Assembly (NCBI GenBank): GCA_016795325.1
Contig: JAEUHY010000012.1
Span: forward strand, 496,001 to 560,000
Source of the DNA: Planctomycetota bacterium
Lineage (GTDB): Bacteria > Planctomycetota > UBA1135 > GCA-002686595
Direction: 5' to 3'
Length of the DNA stretch: 64,000 nt
Below, in pieces: positions 36,268 to 45,016 of this stretch. Position 1 is the first letter of the stretch, and the number at the start of each line of letters is the position of its first letter. Under the pieces are notes generated by a model. That model worked only from the letters and a program-made list of their open reading frames with translations, searched no databases and had not been told where the DNA came from. The translations under genes and the position numbers were made by a program.

Positions 36268-37785
36268 CTACTTGCGTTCGGCGAGCCAGCGCAGCATCCG
36301 CGCATCGCCCTGCGCCAGATCGCCGTCGAACAACGCCGCCAAGGCTTCCGCGGGCTTGGTTGCACCCAGCGCCCGCAGCAGGGCCGGCAGTTCGTCGCCG
36401 CGACCTTCGATGAGGTACGACGCGAGCGAGTAAGACGCGAGCATGTCGTCCGCGCCGAACGCGTCGATGCCGGTCTCGCACAGCTTGGCGAAGTGGGTCC
36501 CCTTGCCACGCTTGACCCGCTGGTAGTGCTCGCGCGTCCAGTTCACGTCCGAGAGCGCCAACTTGCCGAGCAACTCTTTGGTCTCCGCATCCCCGGCCGC
36601 CGGCGCGCTTGCGAACCAGGTGTAGTGCGTGCCGACGAGTTCGTTCGTCAGGTACAGCCCCAGGCCCTCCCAGGCCCAGGCGCAGCGCAGGTGGTCGAAC
36701 TTCAACTCGCGCCAGCACAAGAGTCCGAGCGTGTAGCGCACGGCGCCGTCGAGTCGCCGCGCTTCGTCGGCGTCCCAACGCGCCTGGTGGATCTCGCCGG
36801 GCACGCCGCAACCGGCCCACAGCTTGAACTGTTCGCGCTGGGCGGCGCTCCAACCGGGCCAGTTCCCGATCCACGCGTCCCGCGCCGGCGCGCTGGTCAG
36901 CAAGTACACGGTGTACTCGTTGTTCAGGTCCGTCGTGAACCCCGCCAGGTTTGCGAAGCGCTCGATCGCGGCATGGCACATGACCGCCGCCTTGCGCGCC
37001 TCTTCGACGCCGCCCGTCGTGAGCACCCGCACGCGCGGCGTCGCCACGGCGTGTGTCCACGCGACGCCGAGTCTTTCTTCGTTCGGTCGCAAGGCGATCG
37101 GCGCCGGATCCGGCACGGCAGCGATCACTTCTTGCACCGCAGCCTTGGACTTGGCGCGCCAAGCGTCGGACGCAGCCGTCTCGCGCAGCACCCATGCGTC
37201 GCCGCGGCGCGCCTCGCCGCCGAGCGCACGTCCGGCCACGTGCTCCGGCTCGATCGCCAGCACGTCGGCCACCAGTTCCTCGCACAGCTTGCGACGAGCA
37301 GGAGCGTCGAGCGAAGGCGATGCGAGCAGCGGGCTCGCGCGTTCGAGCAAGCCTGTCGCGAGCTTCTCGCGGCGCTCGCGCGACTGCGCCTCGAAGTTCT
37401 TGTTGGCGTTCTTCGACTCCGCAGGCTTTGCCGGCGGGGCCCAAGTCCCGTCCCGCTGCCGTGTGTGCTTGAGCCCGCGCCGCGCGCCTTCGTGTTCGGC
37501 GTCGAAGCGCAGGATGGCGCGCAACGCACCGTCGCGGTCCGCCGCCAGCTTCACGGAGCCGCACCACTGCGCGTACTCCTCGAGCTCACGAGTCATGGCC
37601 GCACGCAGCGGCGCGTACTCATCCGCTGCAGCTGAGACCGACCGGTGCGTGGGTTCGAGCACAAGCGGAGTGCTGCGCGCCGGAAGCGCGAGGCACAGGC
37701 CGAGTAACGCGCCCGACGGCGCAACACAGCGGAGGAACGCCGCGCCGAAGAGTTCGGCGAGCACGGAAACGGAAGCGAGTTGCAT
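36268..37785 (-). CDS. Peptidase-MA-like protein without metal motif, unknown
   Basis: The 505-residue protein starts near a hydrophobic MQLASVSVLAELFG segment that may be a signal. The middle is charged and helical (EAQSRERREKLATGLLERA). A late WAWEGLGLYLTNELVG resembles the family motif of PAWLxEGLAEY that follows the zinc-binding HExxH of gluzincin-like peptidases, but no HExxH is seen; the matching stretch reads TLGLLCWRELKF. It may be a DUF1570-like protein of Planctomycetes that has lost catalysis, or an unrelated protein. The ATG at 37785 avoids reading into tRNA-Leu. Confidence 0.6.
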   Translation of the reverse strand: MQLASVSVLAELFGAAFLRCVAPSGALLGLCLALPARSTPLVLEPTHRSVSAAADEYAPLRAAMTRELEEYAQWCGSVKLAADRDGALRAILRFDAEHEGARRGLKHTRQRDGTWAPPAKPAESKNANKNFEAQSRERREKLATGLLERASPLLASPSLDAPARRKLCEELVADVLAIEPEHVAGRALGGEARRGDAWVLRETAASDAWRAKSKAAVQEVIAAVPDPAPIALRPNEERLGVAWTHAVATPRVRVLTTGGVEEARKAAVMCHAAIERFANLAGFTTDLNNEYTVYLLTSAPARDAWIGNWPGWSAAQREQFKLWAGCGVPGEIHQARWDADEARRLDGAVRYTLGLLCWRELKFDHLRCAWAWEGLGLYLTNELVGTHYTWFASAPAAGDAETKELLGKLALSDVNWTREHYQRVKRGKGTHFAKLCETGIDAFGADDMLASYSLASYLIEGRGDELPALLRALGATKPAEALAALFDGDLAQGDARMLRWLAERK

Positions 37786-37996
37786 GGGAAGATCCGCGGG
37801 AAGGAAAGCGGGGCGGAGCGAGACGGAGCGCAGGTTCGCGCGCAACCACGAGCGCAACAGCGTGGCGCACTCCGGAACGGCGGAACCCGCGCGGCGGCCA
37901 AAGACGCCAAAGCATGCGCGAATCCGCAGCTTTTCCCTGTACATTTCGAGTAGCTCGGTCGCCGACGACGCCTCGTCGCCAAGCGACCGCACAGCC

Positions 37997-38080
37997 GGGG
38001 GAGTGGCGAAACCGGCAGACGCAGCGGACTTAAAATCCGCAGCCCGCAAGGGCGTGGGGGTTCGAGTCCCCCCTTCCCCA
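37997..38080 (+). tRNA. tRNA-Leu (anticodon TAA)
   Basis: The 84-base class II tRNA has acceptor stem GGGGGAG/CTTCCCC, a D-arm with the leucine-typical extra bases, an anticodon loop CTTAAAA (TAA), a long variable arm (GCCCGCAAGGGC hairpin) and T-arm GGGGG-TTCGAGT-CCCCC, with discriminator A. The CCA end is not encoded. It is on the plus strand amid minus-strand genes. The frame continuing through it on the other strand (GEGGTRTPTPLRAADFKSA) is an artefact. Confidence 0.97.
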
Positions 38081-38101
38081 CCCAAGCTCCGCGCCCCGAG
38101 G

Positions 38102-39574
38102 TTAGCCGTCGCGCGTCTCGAGCCAGCGCAGGAGCAGGCGCACGCCGACGCCGGAGCCGAGACTGCCGCCGACATAGTCGCGGTTCATCGAACCCCAGGC
38201 GGTGCCGGCGATGTCGAGGTGCGCCCACTCGACGCCTTCGACGAAGTACGAAAGGAACGCGGCCCCCTGGCTCGCGCCCGCACCGGGATCACCGAGCGCG
38301 ATGTTCTTGAGGTCGCCGACCTCGCCCTTCATCAGGTCGCGGTGGTGGTCGGCGAGCGGCAGCGGCCAAAGCTTCTCGCCTACCGCTTCGCCCGCTGCGA
38401 GCAGTTCGTCGCGCAGCCGCTCCGAACGCGTCATGACGCCGCTGTACTCGTGGCCCAGGGCGATGACGACCGCGCCGGTGAGCGTGGCGAGGTCCACGAT
38501 CGCATCCGGCTTGACCTTCTCGACGACGTACGAGAGCGCGTCGCACAGGATCAAGCGGCCTTCGGCGTCCGTATTGAGCACTTCGATGGTCGTGCCGTTC
38601 ATCGCACGCACCAGGTCGCCCGGCTTCACGGCCTTGCCGTCGGGCATGTTTTCGCTCGCCGGCACGACGCCGTGCACCTCGAACGGGCAACCCAACTCCG
38701 CGAGGGCGTGGAACACGCCGAGCACCGCCGCGCCGCCGGACATGTCGTACTTCATGTCCCACATCTTCCCCGCCGGCTTGATCGAGATGCCGCCGGTGTC
38801 GAAGGTCAGGCCCTTGCCCACCAGCGCGACGCGCCCGCGCGCGCGGCCCTTGGGCGTGTAGGTGAGGTGGATCAACTGCGCGGGCTCCGCGGAACCCGCG
38901 GCGACCCCGAGCAGCGCGCCCATGCCGAGCTTCTCGAGAGCGTCCGGACCGAGCACCTTGCAGCGCACGCCGCTCGAACCGCGCGCGAGCTTCTGCGCTG
39001 CCGCCGCCATGTCGCGCGGCCGCATGAAGTTGGCGGGTTGGTTCTGCAAGTCGCGCGCGAAGGCATTGGCGCGCGCGTACGCGAGCCCGCGCTCGACTCC
39101 CGCGGCGAAGTCCGCGCCGTCGCCGTGCAACTCGACGCTCTCGAGCTTGCCGCGTTTGGGCTTGCTCTTGTGTTCCTGGAAGCGGTAACCGCCGAGCCAA
39201 GCGCCTTCCGCCATCGCGGTCCCGCCGGCGCGGGCGCCACCTGCTGCTGCGCTCACGGCCTTGGGGCACCAGACTGCGATGCGTGCGGCGTCGAGGGCCT
39301 CCGCGCGTTGCACGGCGAGGGCCGCGACGCGGCGCATACGCTCCGCGTCGAATTCGGCTTGCTTCCCAAGTCCGATCAACAACACACGAGCGCACGGCCC
39401 GGAGGCCGCATCCGTGTGCTTGATCTCGCGGAATTCACCCTTGAAGGAAGCGCTGAAATCCGCCGAGAGCTTCACGCCCTTGGGGAGCAGCGTTTCGCCT
39501 CCGGCAAAAGCGAAGGCGACCAGCAGTTGGAGCTTGGACGGGACGGACGCGAGGTCCTTGGCGACACACTTCAT
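38102..39574 (-). CDS. pepA: Leucyl aminopeptidase (M17 family)
   Basis: This metallo-aminopeptidase removes N-terminal residues from peptides in the cytoplasm. The 490-residue protein has the M17 catalytic segments: VGKGLTFDTGGISIKPAGKM, MKYDMSGGAAVLG, and NTDAEGRLILCDALSY, which is the family signature. An N-terminal macro-like domain precedes (about 1-170). DLATLTGAVVIALG and WPLPLADHHRDLMK are also conserved. The ATG at 39574 is the start. It is 21 bases from tRNA-Leu on the opposite strand. The hexameric M17 family is widespread and this one is standard. Confidence 0.95.
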   Translation of the reverse strand: MKCVAKDLASVPSKLQLLVAFAFAGGETLLPKGVKLSADFSASFKGEFREIKHTDAASGPCARVLLIGLGKQAEFDAERMRRVAALAVQRAEALDAARIAVWCPKAVSAAAGGARAGGTAMAEGAWLGGYRFQEHKSKPKRGKLESVELHGDGADFAAGVERGLAYARANAFARDLQNQPANFMRPRDMAAAAQKLARGSSGVRCKVLGPDALEKLGMGALLGVAAGSAEPAQLIHLTYTPKGRARGRVALVGKGLTFDTGGISIKPAGKMWDMKYDMSGGAAVLGVFHALAELGCPFEVHGVVPASENMPDGKAVKPGDLVRAMNGTTIEVLNTDAEGRLILCDALSYVVEKVKPDAIVDLATLTGAVVIALGHEYSGVMTRSERLRDELLAAGEAVGEKLWPLPLADHHRDLMKGEVGDLKNIALGDPGAGASQGAAFLSYFVEGVEWAHLDIAGTAWGSMNRDYVGGSLGSGVGVRLLLRWLETRDG

Positions 39575-39615
39575 GGAGGAGGAACAGCGCGTGCGTCGAG
39601 CCCGCGCTCAAGGGG

Positions 39616-41316
39616 TCACATGTCGATGTATTTGGGGCCGCCGCCGGCCTCGGGCGCCACCCACTCGATCACCTGATAGGGATCGGCGATGTCGCACGTC
39701 TTGCAGTGCACGCAGTTCGAAGCGTTGATCACCGGGCCCGCCTTGCGGTCGCCGTTGACCGGATGGCCCGTGGGCCACTCGTAGACCGCAGCGGGACAGA
39801 AGTGTTGGCAGGGATTGCCGTACTCGGTCGTGCAACGCTCGACGCAGATCGAAGGATCCGTCACCACCAGGTGCGGCGGCTGGTCTTCGTCGTGGATCGC
39901 GCCCGACCAATACACGTCGGTCAGCTTGTCGAGCGAGTTCGTGTCGTTGTACTTGGGCTTGTGCATCCGCGACTGCGACACGGGCCGCGTCGACTCGTGG
40001 TCGCGATGGCTGGTGCGGCGCGCAGAGAGGCCGCGTCCACCGGTGATCTGCTGGATCGCGACGTCGATCACGCCGCCGAAGAAGCCTGAGTCGAAGGCTT
40101 GGTGGAAGTTGCGCACCTTCCACAGCTCTTCCTTGGCCCACGAAGCCTCGAACAACTCGGTGTAGCGCCCCAGAGCTGTTGCGGAGGTGTCGTTCTTCTC
40201 CAGCGCTCCCGCGATCGCGTTCGCGGCGAGCAGGCCCGACTTGATCGCCAAGTGCACGCCCTTGAGCCGAGCGGAGTTCAGGAAGCCCGCGGAGTCGCCG
40301 ACGATGCAGAAGCCGTCGCCTTGCAGCTTGGGCATCGCGAAATACCCGCCGTAGGGGATCGTCTTCGCGCCGTAGCGCACGAGCTTGCCGCCCTCGAGCA
40401 ACGCCGCGACGGCGGGATGCTGCTTCCACTGCACGAACAGTGCGTGCGGATCGAGCTTGGCGTCGTGATGGTTCAGGCCGATCACGAAACCGATCGAGAG
40501 GCGATTGTCCTTTTGTCCGTAGATCCAGCCGCCGCCGTATCCGTCGAGGCCGATCGGCGCGCCCAAGGTGTGGATCACGTGGCCCAGCAGCGCGGCGCCG
40601 CGCTCGGGCGGGACCTCCCAGATCTCCTTGACGCCCGTGCCCCAGGTCTGCGGATTCTCCGCGCTGCCGAGGCCGAGCCGAGCGATCAAGTGTTTGGCGA
40701 GGTGCCCGCGCGTGCCTTCGGCAAACACGGTGACACCCGCCTTGATGTTCATGCCCGGCTGGAAGTTCGCCTTGGGCTGCAGGTGCTTGTCGATGCCCGC
40801 GTCGCGCGTTTGCACGCCGACCACGCGCGTGCCGTCGAACAGGATCTCCGCACCGGCGAATCCCGGGTACACGTCGATTCCCAGCGCCTCCGCCTGCTCC
40901 TTGAGCCAGCACACCACCTTGTAGAGGCTGATGATGTAGTTGCCGTGGTTGTGGAGCGGCGGCGGCGTGAGCACGCCGGTGAGGCGCGTGCGCTTGCCGC
41001 TGGGCCACAGCACGTCGAGGCAATCGAATTTGACCTCGCTCTCGACCGGGCAACCCTTCTCGCGCCAATCGGGAAACAGCTCGGCGATGCCGCGCGGATC
41101 CATCACGGCGCCCGAGAGGATGTGGTGGCCCACTTCCTCGGCCTTTTCCAGCACGAGGATCGACTTGTCGCCGAGCCCCTTCTGCTGCAGTTGGCGTTTG
41201 AGTTCGATCGCGCAGGCCAGTCCGGCGGGGCCGGCGCCGACGACCAGCACGTCAACTTCGAGTTCTTCGCGTTCGGGAACGCTCGCCTGCCAGGACACTT
41301 GCTTGGGGGAAGCCAT
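39616..41316 (-). CDS. Electron transfer flavoprotein-ubiquinone oxidoreductase
   Basis: This enzyme passes electrons from electron-transfer flavoprotein to the quinone pool at the membrane, linking fatty-acid and amino-acid oxidation to respiration. The 566-residue protein has an FAD-binding start VVGAGPAGLACAIELK, a GHHILSGAVMDPRGI and HNHGNYIISL region, GDSAGFLNSARLKGVHLA, and a C-terminal iron-sulfur segment with CVERC, HFCPAAVYEW and CVHCKTCDI. Length and order match ETF-QO. The ATG at 41316 (MASPKQVSW) is preferred over one 13 codons upstream. ETF subunits are not in the window. Confidence 0.95.
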   Translation of the reverse strand: MASPKQVSWQASVPEREELEVDVLVVGAGPAGLACAIELKRQLQQKGLGDKSILVLEKAEEVGHHILSGAVMDPRGIAELFPDWREKGCPVESEVKFDCLDVLWPSGKRTRLTGVLTPPPLHNHGNYIISLYKVVCWLKEQAEALGIDVYPGFAGAEILFDGTRVVGVQTRDAGIDKHLQPKANFQPGMNIKAGVTVFAEGTRGHLAKHLIARLGLGSAENPQTWGTGVKEIWEVPPERGAALLGHVIHTLGAPIGLDGYGGGWIYGQKDNRLSIGFVIGLNHHDAKLDPHALFVQWKQHPAVAALLEGGKLVRYGAKTIPYGGYFAMPKLQGDGFCIVGDSAGFLNSARLKGVHLAIKSGLLAANAIAGALEKNDTSATALGRYTELFEASWAKEELWKVRNFHQAFDSGFFGGVIDVAIQQITGGRGLSARRTSHRDHESTRPVSQSRMHKPKYNDTNSLDKLTDVYWSGAIHDEDQPPHLVVTDPSICVERCTTEYGNPCQHFCPAAVYEWPTGHPVNGDRKAGPVINASNCVHCKTCDIADPYQVIEWVAPEAGGGPKYIDM

Positions 41317-41396
41317 GATCGGCGGGGAGCTTAGCGGGCCCCGGCGGGACCTCAAAACGTCCGGCTTGTTCGTCGCTCAAGCGGAGCGCACGCCCC

Positions 41397-42101
41397 TCAC
41401 GAGCGTTCGCCCACCCAATGTTCGCCGTTTGCGTAGACCTCCTTCTTCCAAATCGGGAGCGAGGCCTTCAGCTCGTCGATCAGGAAGCGGCAGGCTCGAA
41501 AAGCGAGGTCGCGATGCGGGCTGGCGACTGCGATCACCACACTCGGCTCGCCCACTCCGACCACGCCGGTGCGATGCTGGCACAGCATGCGCAGGGCGCG
41601 TGCGTCGTCGTCGGCCTCGAGCGTTTCGCGGCAGCGGGCGAAGATGCGCGCCATTTCTGGCCCGGTCATCGCCTCGAAGGCCTCGTACTCCAAACGCAGC
41701 ACCCGCTGCCCGCGGCTGTGTTCGCGCGTGGTCCCGACGAACGAACACACGGCGCCGCAGCTGGGCGCCAACACTCGCTGCGCCGCGCCGGCGGCGTCGA
41801 GCGCTGCGGCGCTGAGTTCGAACACGCCGCGCGCGTAGTTCGCGTCGTCCGCATGCGCGCCGCCGGAAACAGGCGGCAACAGGCTCACGACGTCGCCGTC
41901 GTGAAGCGCGGTGTCGTCGCGCACGTAGCTGGTGCCGAGCACGCCGCGCACGTGCTGCAACGCGCCGAGTTGCGGACGCCGGCGCTCGAGTTCGAGTTTG
42001 AGCGCGGCGACATCGAGAGCGTCCGGCAGGTCGTGCAACTCCAAGCGCGCCACGCCGGCGCGTTCGCGCAACGCCGCGAACAACTGCACGGTCAGCCGCA
42101 T
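41397..42101 (-). CDS. MoaD-MoaE fusion, molybdopterin synthase
   Basis: The 234-residue chain joins both molybdopterin synthase subunits. Residues 1-81 are a MoaD ubiquitin-like domain with LLPPVSGG ending at Gly80-Gly81. Residues of about 88-234 are MoaE, with AVCSFVGTTREHSRG, LEYEAFEAMTGPEMARI and LPIWKKEVYANGEHWV. Free MoaD must expose its C-terminal Gly-Gly to carry sulfur, so the internal site implies cleavage, as shown for mycobacterial MoaX. It is downstream of ssb, 15 bases away. MoaA, MoaC and the MoeB-like activator are not in the window. Confidence 0.93.
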   Translation of the reverse strand: MRLTVQLFAALRERAGVARLELHDLPDALDVAALKLELERRRPQLGALQHVRGVLGTSYVRDDTALHDGDVVSLLPPVSGGAHADDANYARGVFELSAAALDAAGAAQRVLAPSCGAVCSFVGTTREHSRGQRVLRLEYEAFEAMTGPEMARIFARCRETLEADDDARALRMLCQHRTGVVGVGEPSVVIAVASPHRDLAFRACRFLIDELKASLPIWKKEVYANGEHWVGERS

Positions 42102-42116
42102 CGCGCTCGCAATCCG

Positions 42117-42671
42117 CTAGAACGGCGTGTCGTCGATGTCCATCGGCGCGGGCGCGCCGCCGCCGCGTGAACCGCCGCCGCCATCGCCGTAGGCGCCGCC
42201 GCCGTAGCCGCCACCCTGCCCCCCGCCACCCTGACCGCCACTCGAGTAACCGCCGGAACGTTCAGGCGCGCCACCGAAGCCGCCCGCACCCGCGCCCTCG
42301 TCGCCACCGTCCTCGGCAGCCATGCCGCGCGGTCCGCCGCCGCCGCCCACGAACTGCCACTCGTCGCCGACCACGTACAACTTCGAGCGCTTCTCTCCGC
42401 TCTGCTTGTCGTCCCACGTGTCGTAGCGCAGCGAGCCTTCGATGAACGCCGGCTTGCCCTTGTCGTGGTACTTCGCGAAGGCCTCGCCTCGTTTGCCGAA
42501 GATCGTGACGTCGACGAACGTGGGCTCTTCCTTCCACTCGCCGCTCTGGTCCTTGAAGCGCCGATTGATCGCGAGCCCGAACTTGCAGATCGCCATCCCG
42601 CCGCCGGTGAAACGCAGTTCCGGCTTGCGAGTGAGGTTGCCCATCAAGATCACTTTGTTGTAGCTGGACAT
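42117..42671 (-). CDS. ssb: Single-stranded DNA-binding protein
   Basis: SSB coats single-stranded DNA and recruits repair and replication proteins through its acidic tail. The 184-residue protein has the OB fold (NKVILMGNLTRKPELRFTGG, GMAICKFGLAINRRF, GKPAFIEGSLRYDTWDD) over about the first 110 residues, a Gly-rich linker and an ending MDIDDTPF, the variant of the usual DDDIPF tip. The ATG at 42671 starts at the conserved MSSYNKVIL; the upstream ATG adds an unrelated stretch. It is 15 bases from the MoaD-MoaE fusion on the same strand. Confidence 0.95.
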   Translation of the reverse strand: MSSYNKVILMGNLTRKPELRFTGGGMAICKFGLAINRRFKDQSGEWKEEPTFVDVTIFGKRGEAFAKYHDKGKPAFIEGSLRYDTWDDKQSGEKRSKLYVVGDEWQFVGGGGGPRGMAAEDGGDEGAGAGGFGGAPERSGGYSSGGQGGGGQGGGYGGGAYGDGGGGSRGGGAPAPMDIDDTPF

Positions 42672-42781
42672 GCGCGCGAAGCTCCCGCGGTTGAAGGCCA
42701 ATTGGAGGCCGAAAAACGCGAGCGTACGCCGCACGCGCGCCCGCGTCTACGCGCGTGGACGGCCGCGCTCCCGGCGCTAGG

Positions 42782-43186
42782 ATGAACGCCATGAGCACGA
42801 GCCCGTCGCCGCAGGACAAGTCGTCGCACGCCAAGGAGAAGTCGGGCGCGGAACGTCGCCGCTGGCCGCGCGCGAACGCCGACGTTCCCGTCGCCGTGTC
42901 GCTGGGCGGCGCCCTGCACCAGGCGCGCGTGCGCGACATCAGCCGCGCGGGAATCTGCTTCTACCTCGACCGCTCTGTGCCGCTGATGACGGTGCTGGGC
43001 GTGGAGCTCGACGCCGCTGCGGCGGGGCCCGGTCGCAGACTGCGCGGGCAGGGCGCCGTGGTCCGCTGCGAGAAGATCAGCCCGCAACTCTCGCACTGGG
43101 AGATTGCGGTGTTCTTCCACGACATGTCGGACTCCGACCGCGCGACGCTCGACGCGCTGGTGCGCTCGCGCCTGGCGCTGACCTGA
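42782..43186 (+). CDS. PilZ-domain protein
   Basis: The 134-residue protein is mostly one PilZ domain, the class that often binds cyclic di-GMP. It has the RRWPRANADVPV motif (an RxxxR-type motif) and the D-x-S-x-x-G motif in VRDISRAGICFYL, followed by a beta-barrel with WEIAVFFHDMS. No other domain is attached, so it may act as a partner of an effector. The N-terminal region is charged, Ser/Lys-rich. The ATG at 42782 is used; 42791 is equally possible. It is convergent with prmC, only eight bases apart, and divergent from ssb. Confidence 0.8.
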   Translation: MNAMSTSPSPQDKSSHAKEKSGAERRRWPRANADVPVAVSLGGALHQARVRDISRAGICFYLDRSVPLMTVLGVELDAAAAGPGRRLRGQGAVVRCEKISPQLSHWEIAVFFHDMSDSDRATLDALVRSRLALT

Positions 43187-43194
43187 GCGCCCGC

Positions 43195-44061
43195 TCAGGC
43201 GCGCCGCAACTCGAGCACGCGTTCGACACCGCCGTAGTCGCGGTGCGTGCGCGCGCGAAGCCCTGCGGCCAGGGCCAATTCGAGCGCGCGCGGCGCCTGC
43301 TGGTGGCCGAGTTCGATCAGCGCGACACCATCCGCGCTCAGGCGCTCCGCCGCGGCGCGGTTGAGCCGCACGAGCCAGTGGTCCGGATCTCCGGCCGGCG
43401 TGAAGAGCGCCTCGGACGGCTCCCAGTCGCGCACGTCCGGCGCCAGCGACGCCGCCTCGCTGGGGTCGATGTACGGCGGATTGGAGACGAGCAGTTCGAA
43501 CGGTTCCGCGGCGCCGAGCGCCTCGGGGCCGTCGCCCAGGAGGAACTCGACCTGCGCTGCGAGCGCTGCGGCGTTGGAGCGCGCGACCGTCAGCGCCGCC
43601 GGACTGATGTCGACAGCGACGACGCGCGGCGCGCTCAACTCGAGGGCCAAGGTGATCGCGAGACAACCGCTGCCCGCGCCGATGTCGAGCACGCTGGCGC
43701 GCGGGGACTGCGCATGCAGACTGCGCGCCAGGTCGACGATCAGCTCGGTTTCGGGCCGCGGCACGAGCACCCCGCGCCCCACCGCAAAACTGCGGCCGTA
43801 GAACTCGCGCCGTCCCGTGATGTAGGCCACGGGTTCGTGCTTGCCACGGCGCAGCAACAGTTCGCGCGCCTTGGCGAGTTCCACCGCCGTGATGGGTCGG
43901 TCGAGCTGCAGGAACAACTGCAGGCGATCCAACCCGAGCGAGTGGGCGACGAGCAACTCCGCCTCGAGACGCGGCGCGTCCGTGGCCTTGCGCGTGAGAA
44001 ACTCGCGCGCGCGGGCGAGCATTTCGCCCGCTGTGCGCGGCGCGTCAGCAGGTGACGACAA
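43195..44061 (-). CDS. prmC: Release factor glutamine methyltransferase PrmC
   Basis: PrmC methylates the glutamine of the GGQ motif in release factors RF1 and RF2. The 288-residue protein has an N-terminal helical domain (about 1-90, with RKATDAPRLEAELLVAHSLG), a Rossmann core with VLDIGAGSGCLAITLALEL and the active-site LVSNPPYIDPSEAA. The start is TTG, with no better start. The substrate RF1 gene prfA lies about 2 kb upstream on the same strand, the classic association, separated by one membrane protein gene. Confidence 0.93.
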   Translation of the reverse strand: MSSPADAPRTAGEMLARAREFLTRKATDAPRLEAELLVAHSLGLDRLQLFLQLDRPITAVELAKARELLLRRGKHEPVAYITGRREFYGRSFAVGRGVLVPRPETELIVDLARSLHAQSPRASVLDIGAGSGCLAITLALELSAPRVVAVDISPAALTVARSNAAALAAQVEFLLGDGPEALGAAEPFELLVSNPPYIDPSEAASLAPDVRDWEPSEALFTPAGDPDHWLVRLNRAAAERLSADGVALIELGHQQAPRALELALAAGLRARTHRDYGGVERVLELRRA

Positions 44062-44088
44062 GCGAGTCCGACGTCGTGCGGGTCGCGC

Positions 44089-44898
44089 TCAGGCTTCGCC
44101 GCGCTTGCGCCGGCGTTCCTGCGCGCGAGCTTCCACCGCGGCGCGCTTCATGGCCTCGCCGTGGGCCTTGGCCGCCTTGATGCCGAGGAACATCGTGTAG
44201 CCGCCGAACGCACCGGCGCCGGCCACGCCGAGCGAACCGAGGATGGCGAGGGCCTTCGCCAGGCCGGGGACGTCGAGGCCAAGCGCGACCACGACGTTGA
44301 TCAACGCGGCGAGACCGTACATCGGAAGCACGAGCGCGATCATCGGATTGAACTTTCCGGTGCGCACGTACCCGTGCACTTGGCACCAGGCGATGACGCC
44401 GACCGCGAGCGCGGAAGCCTCGATCATGCCCTGCCACGGCAGGCCGCCCTTCTCGTCGAACGGCTTGGCGAGCAGGGTCAGGAACACCCCGACCAGCATC
44501 AGCAGATAGCCGAGCGACGGAAGGGCCAGCTTGTGCGCCTTGCCCAGCGCGTCGAGCGGCGTCTTGCCGCCACTGGCGTGCTCGATGCCGCAGTAGAGGA
44601 ACCAGCCGCCGAGCAGGATCACGACCTTGGCGCCCATGCGCACCAACTCGAAACCCTCGGGAACGAGCCACGGCAGGAGCGCTGCGAAGGTCAACGCCAG
44701 GCCGGCCTTTTGGATCATCAGCGGGGTCTGCTCGCCGCCGCCGGCCGCGGCTGCGGCCGAAGCGGGTGCGGACGAAACGGCAGCGGCCCCGACGCCAGCG
44801 CCCGCAGCAGCGGGCGCGCTCTCCGGCAACGGCTCGAGCTCGTGCAACTCTTCCAGAGGTTCGAGTTCGTGGAACTCCGATTCGTTGGCGTTCGACAT
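44089..44898 (-). CDS. Membrane protein with an acidic repeat N-terminus, unknown
   Basis: The 269-residue protein has an unusual acidic start (FHELEPLEELHELEPLPE, two ELEPL copies), an Ala/Gly-rich stretch, and then about five or six hydrophobic helices (LALTFAALLPWL, VVILLGGWFLY, LGYLLMLVGVFLTLL, ASALAVGVIAW, IALVLPMYGLAALI), ending in a basic tail RRKRGEA. No family was recognised. It lies between prfA and prmC on the same strand, 27 bases from prmC, and is probably co-transcribed, but nothing links it to release-factor methylation. Confidence 0.65.
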   Translation of the reverse strand: MSNANESEFHELEPLEELHELEPLPESAPAAAGAGVGAAAVSSAPASAAAAAGGGEQTPLMIQKAGLALTFAALLPWLVPEGFELVRMGAKVVILLGGWFLYCGIEHASGGKTPLDALGKAHKLALPSLGYLLMLVGVFLTLLAKPFDEKGGLPWQGMIEASALAVGVIAWCQVHGYVRTGKFNPMIALVLPMYGLAALINVVVALGLDVPGLAKALAILGSLGVAGAGAFGGYTMFLGIKAAKAHGEAMKRAAVEARAQERRRKRGEA

Positions 44899-45016
44899 CG
44901 AGGGGCTTGGGGGAGGATCTCGGGCGTTTGGGCGGACGAGCGGGCAGCGCGGCGCGCTGGGGCCCTATCCACCGGTCAAAGTCGGGTTGCACAACACAAG
45001 CCCGGCCAGCGCACCT

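Noticed and set aside
36028..37635. Plus-strand frame starting MEAAPGIEPGDNG
   Set aside because: This is the antisense reading of tRNA-Cys and of the gene downstream, a common annotation artefact.
37786..38175. N-terminal extension reading GEGGTRTPTPLRAADFKSA
   Set aside because: It runs through tRNA-Leu on the opposite strand; the coding gene starts at 37785.
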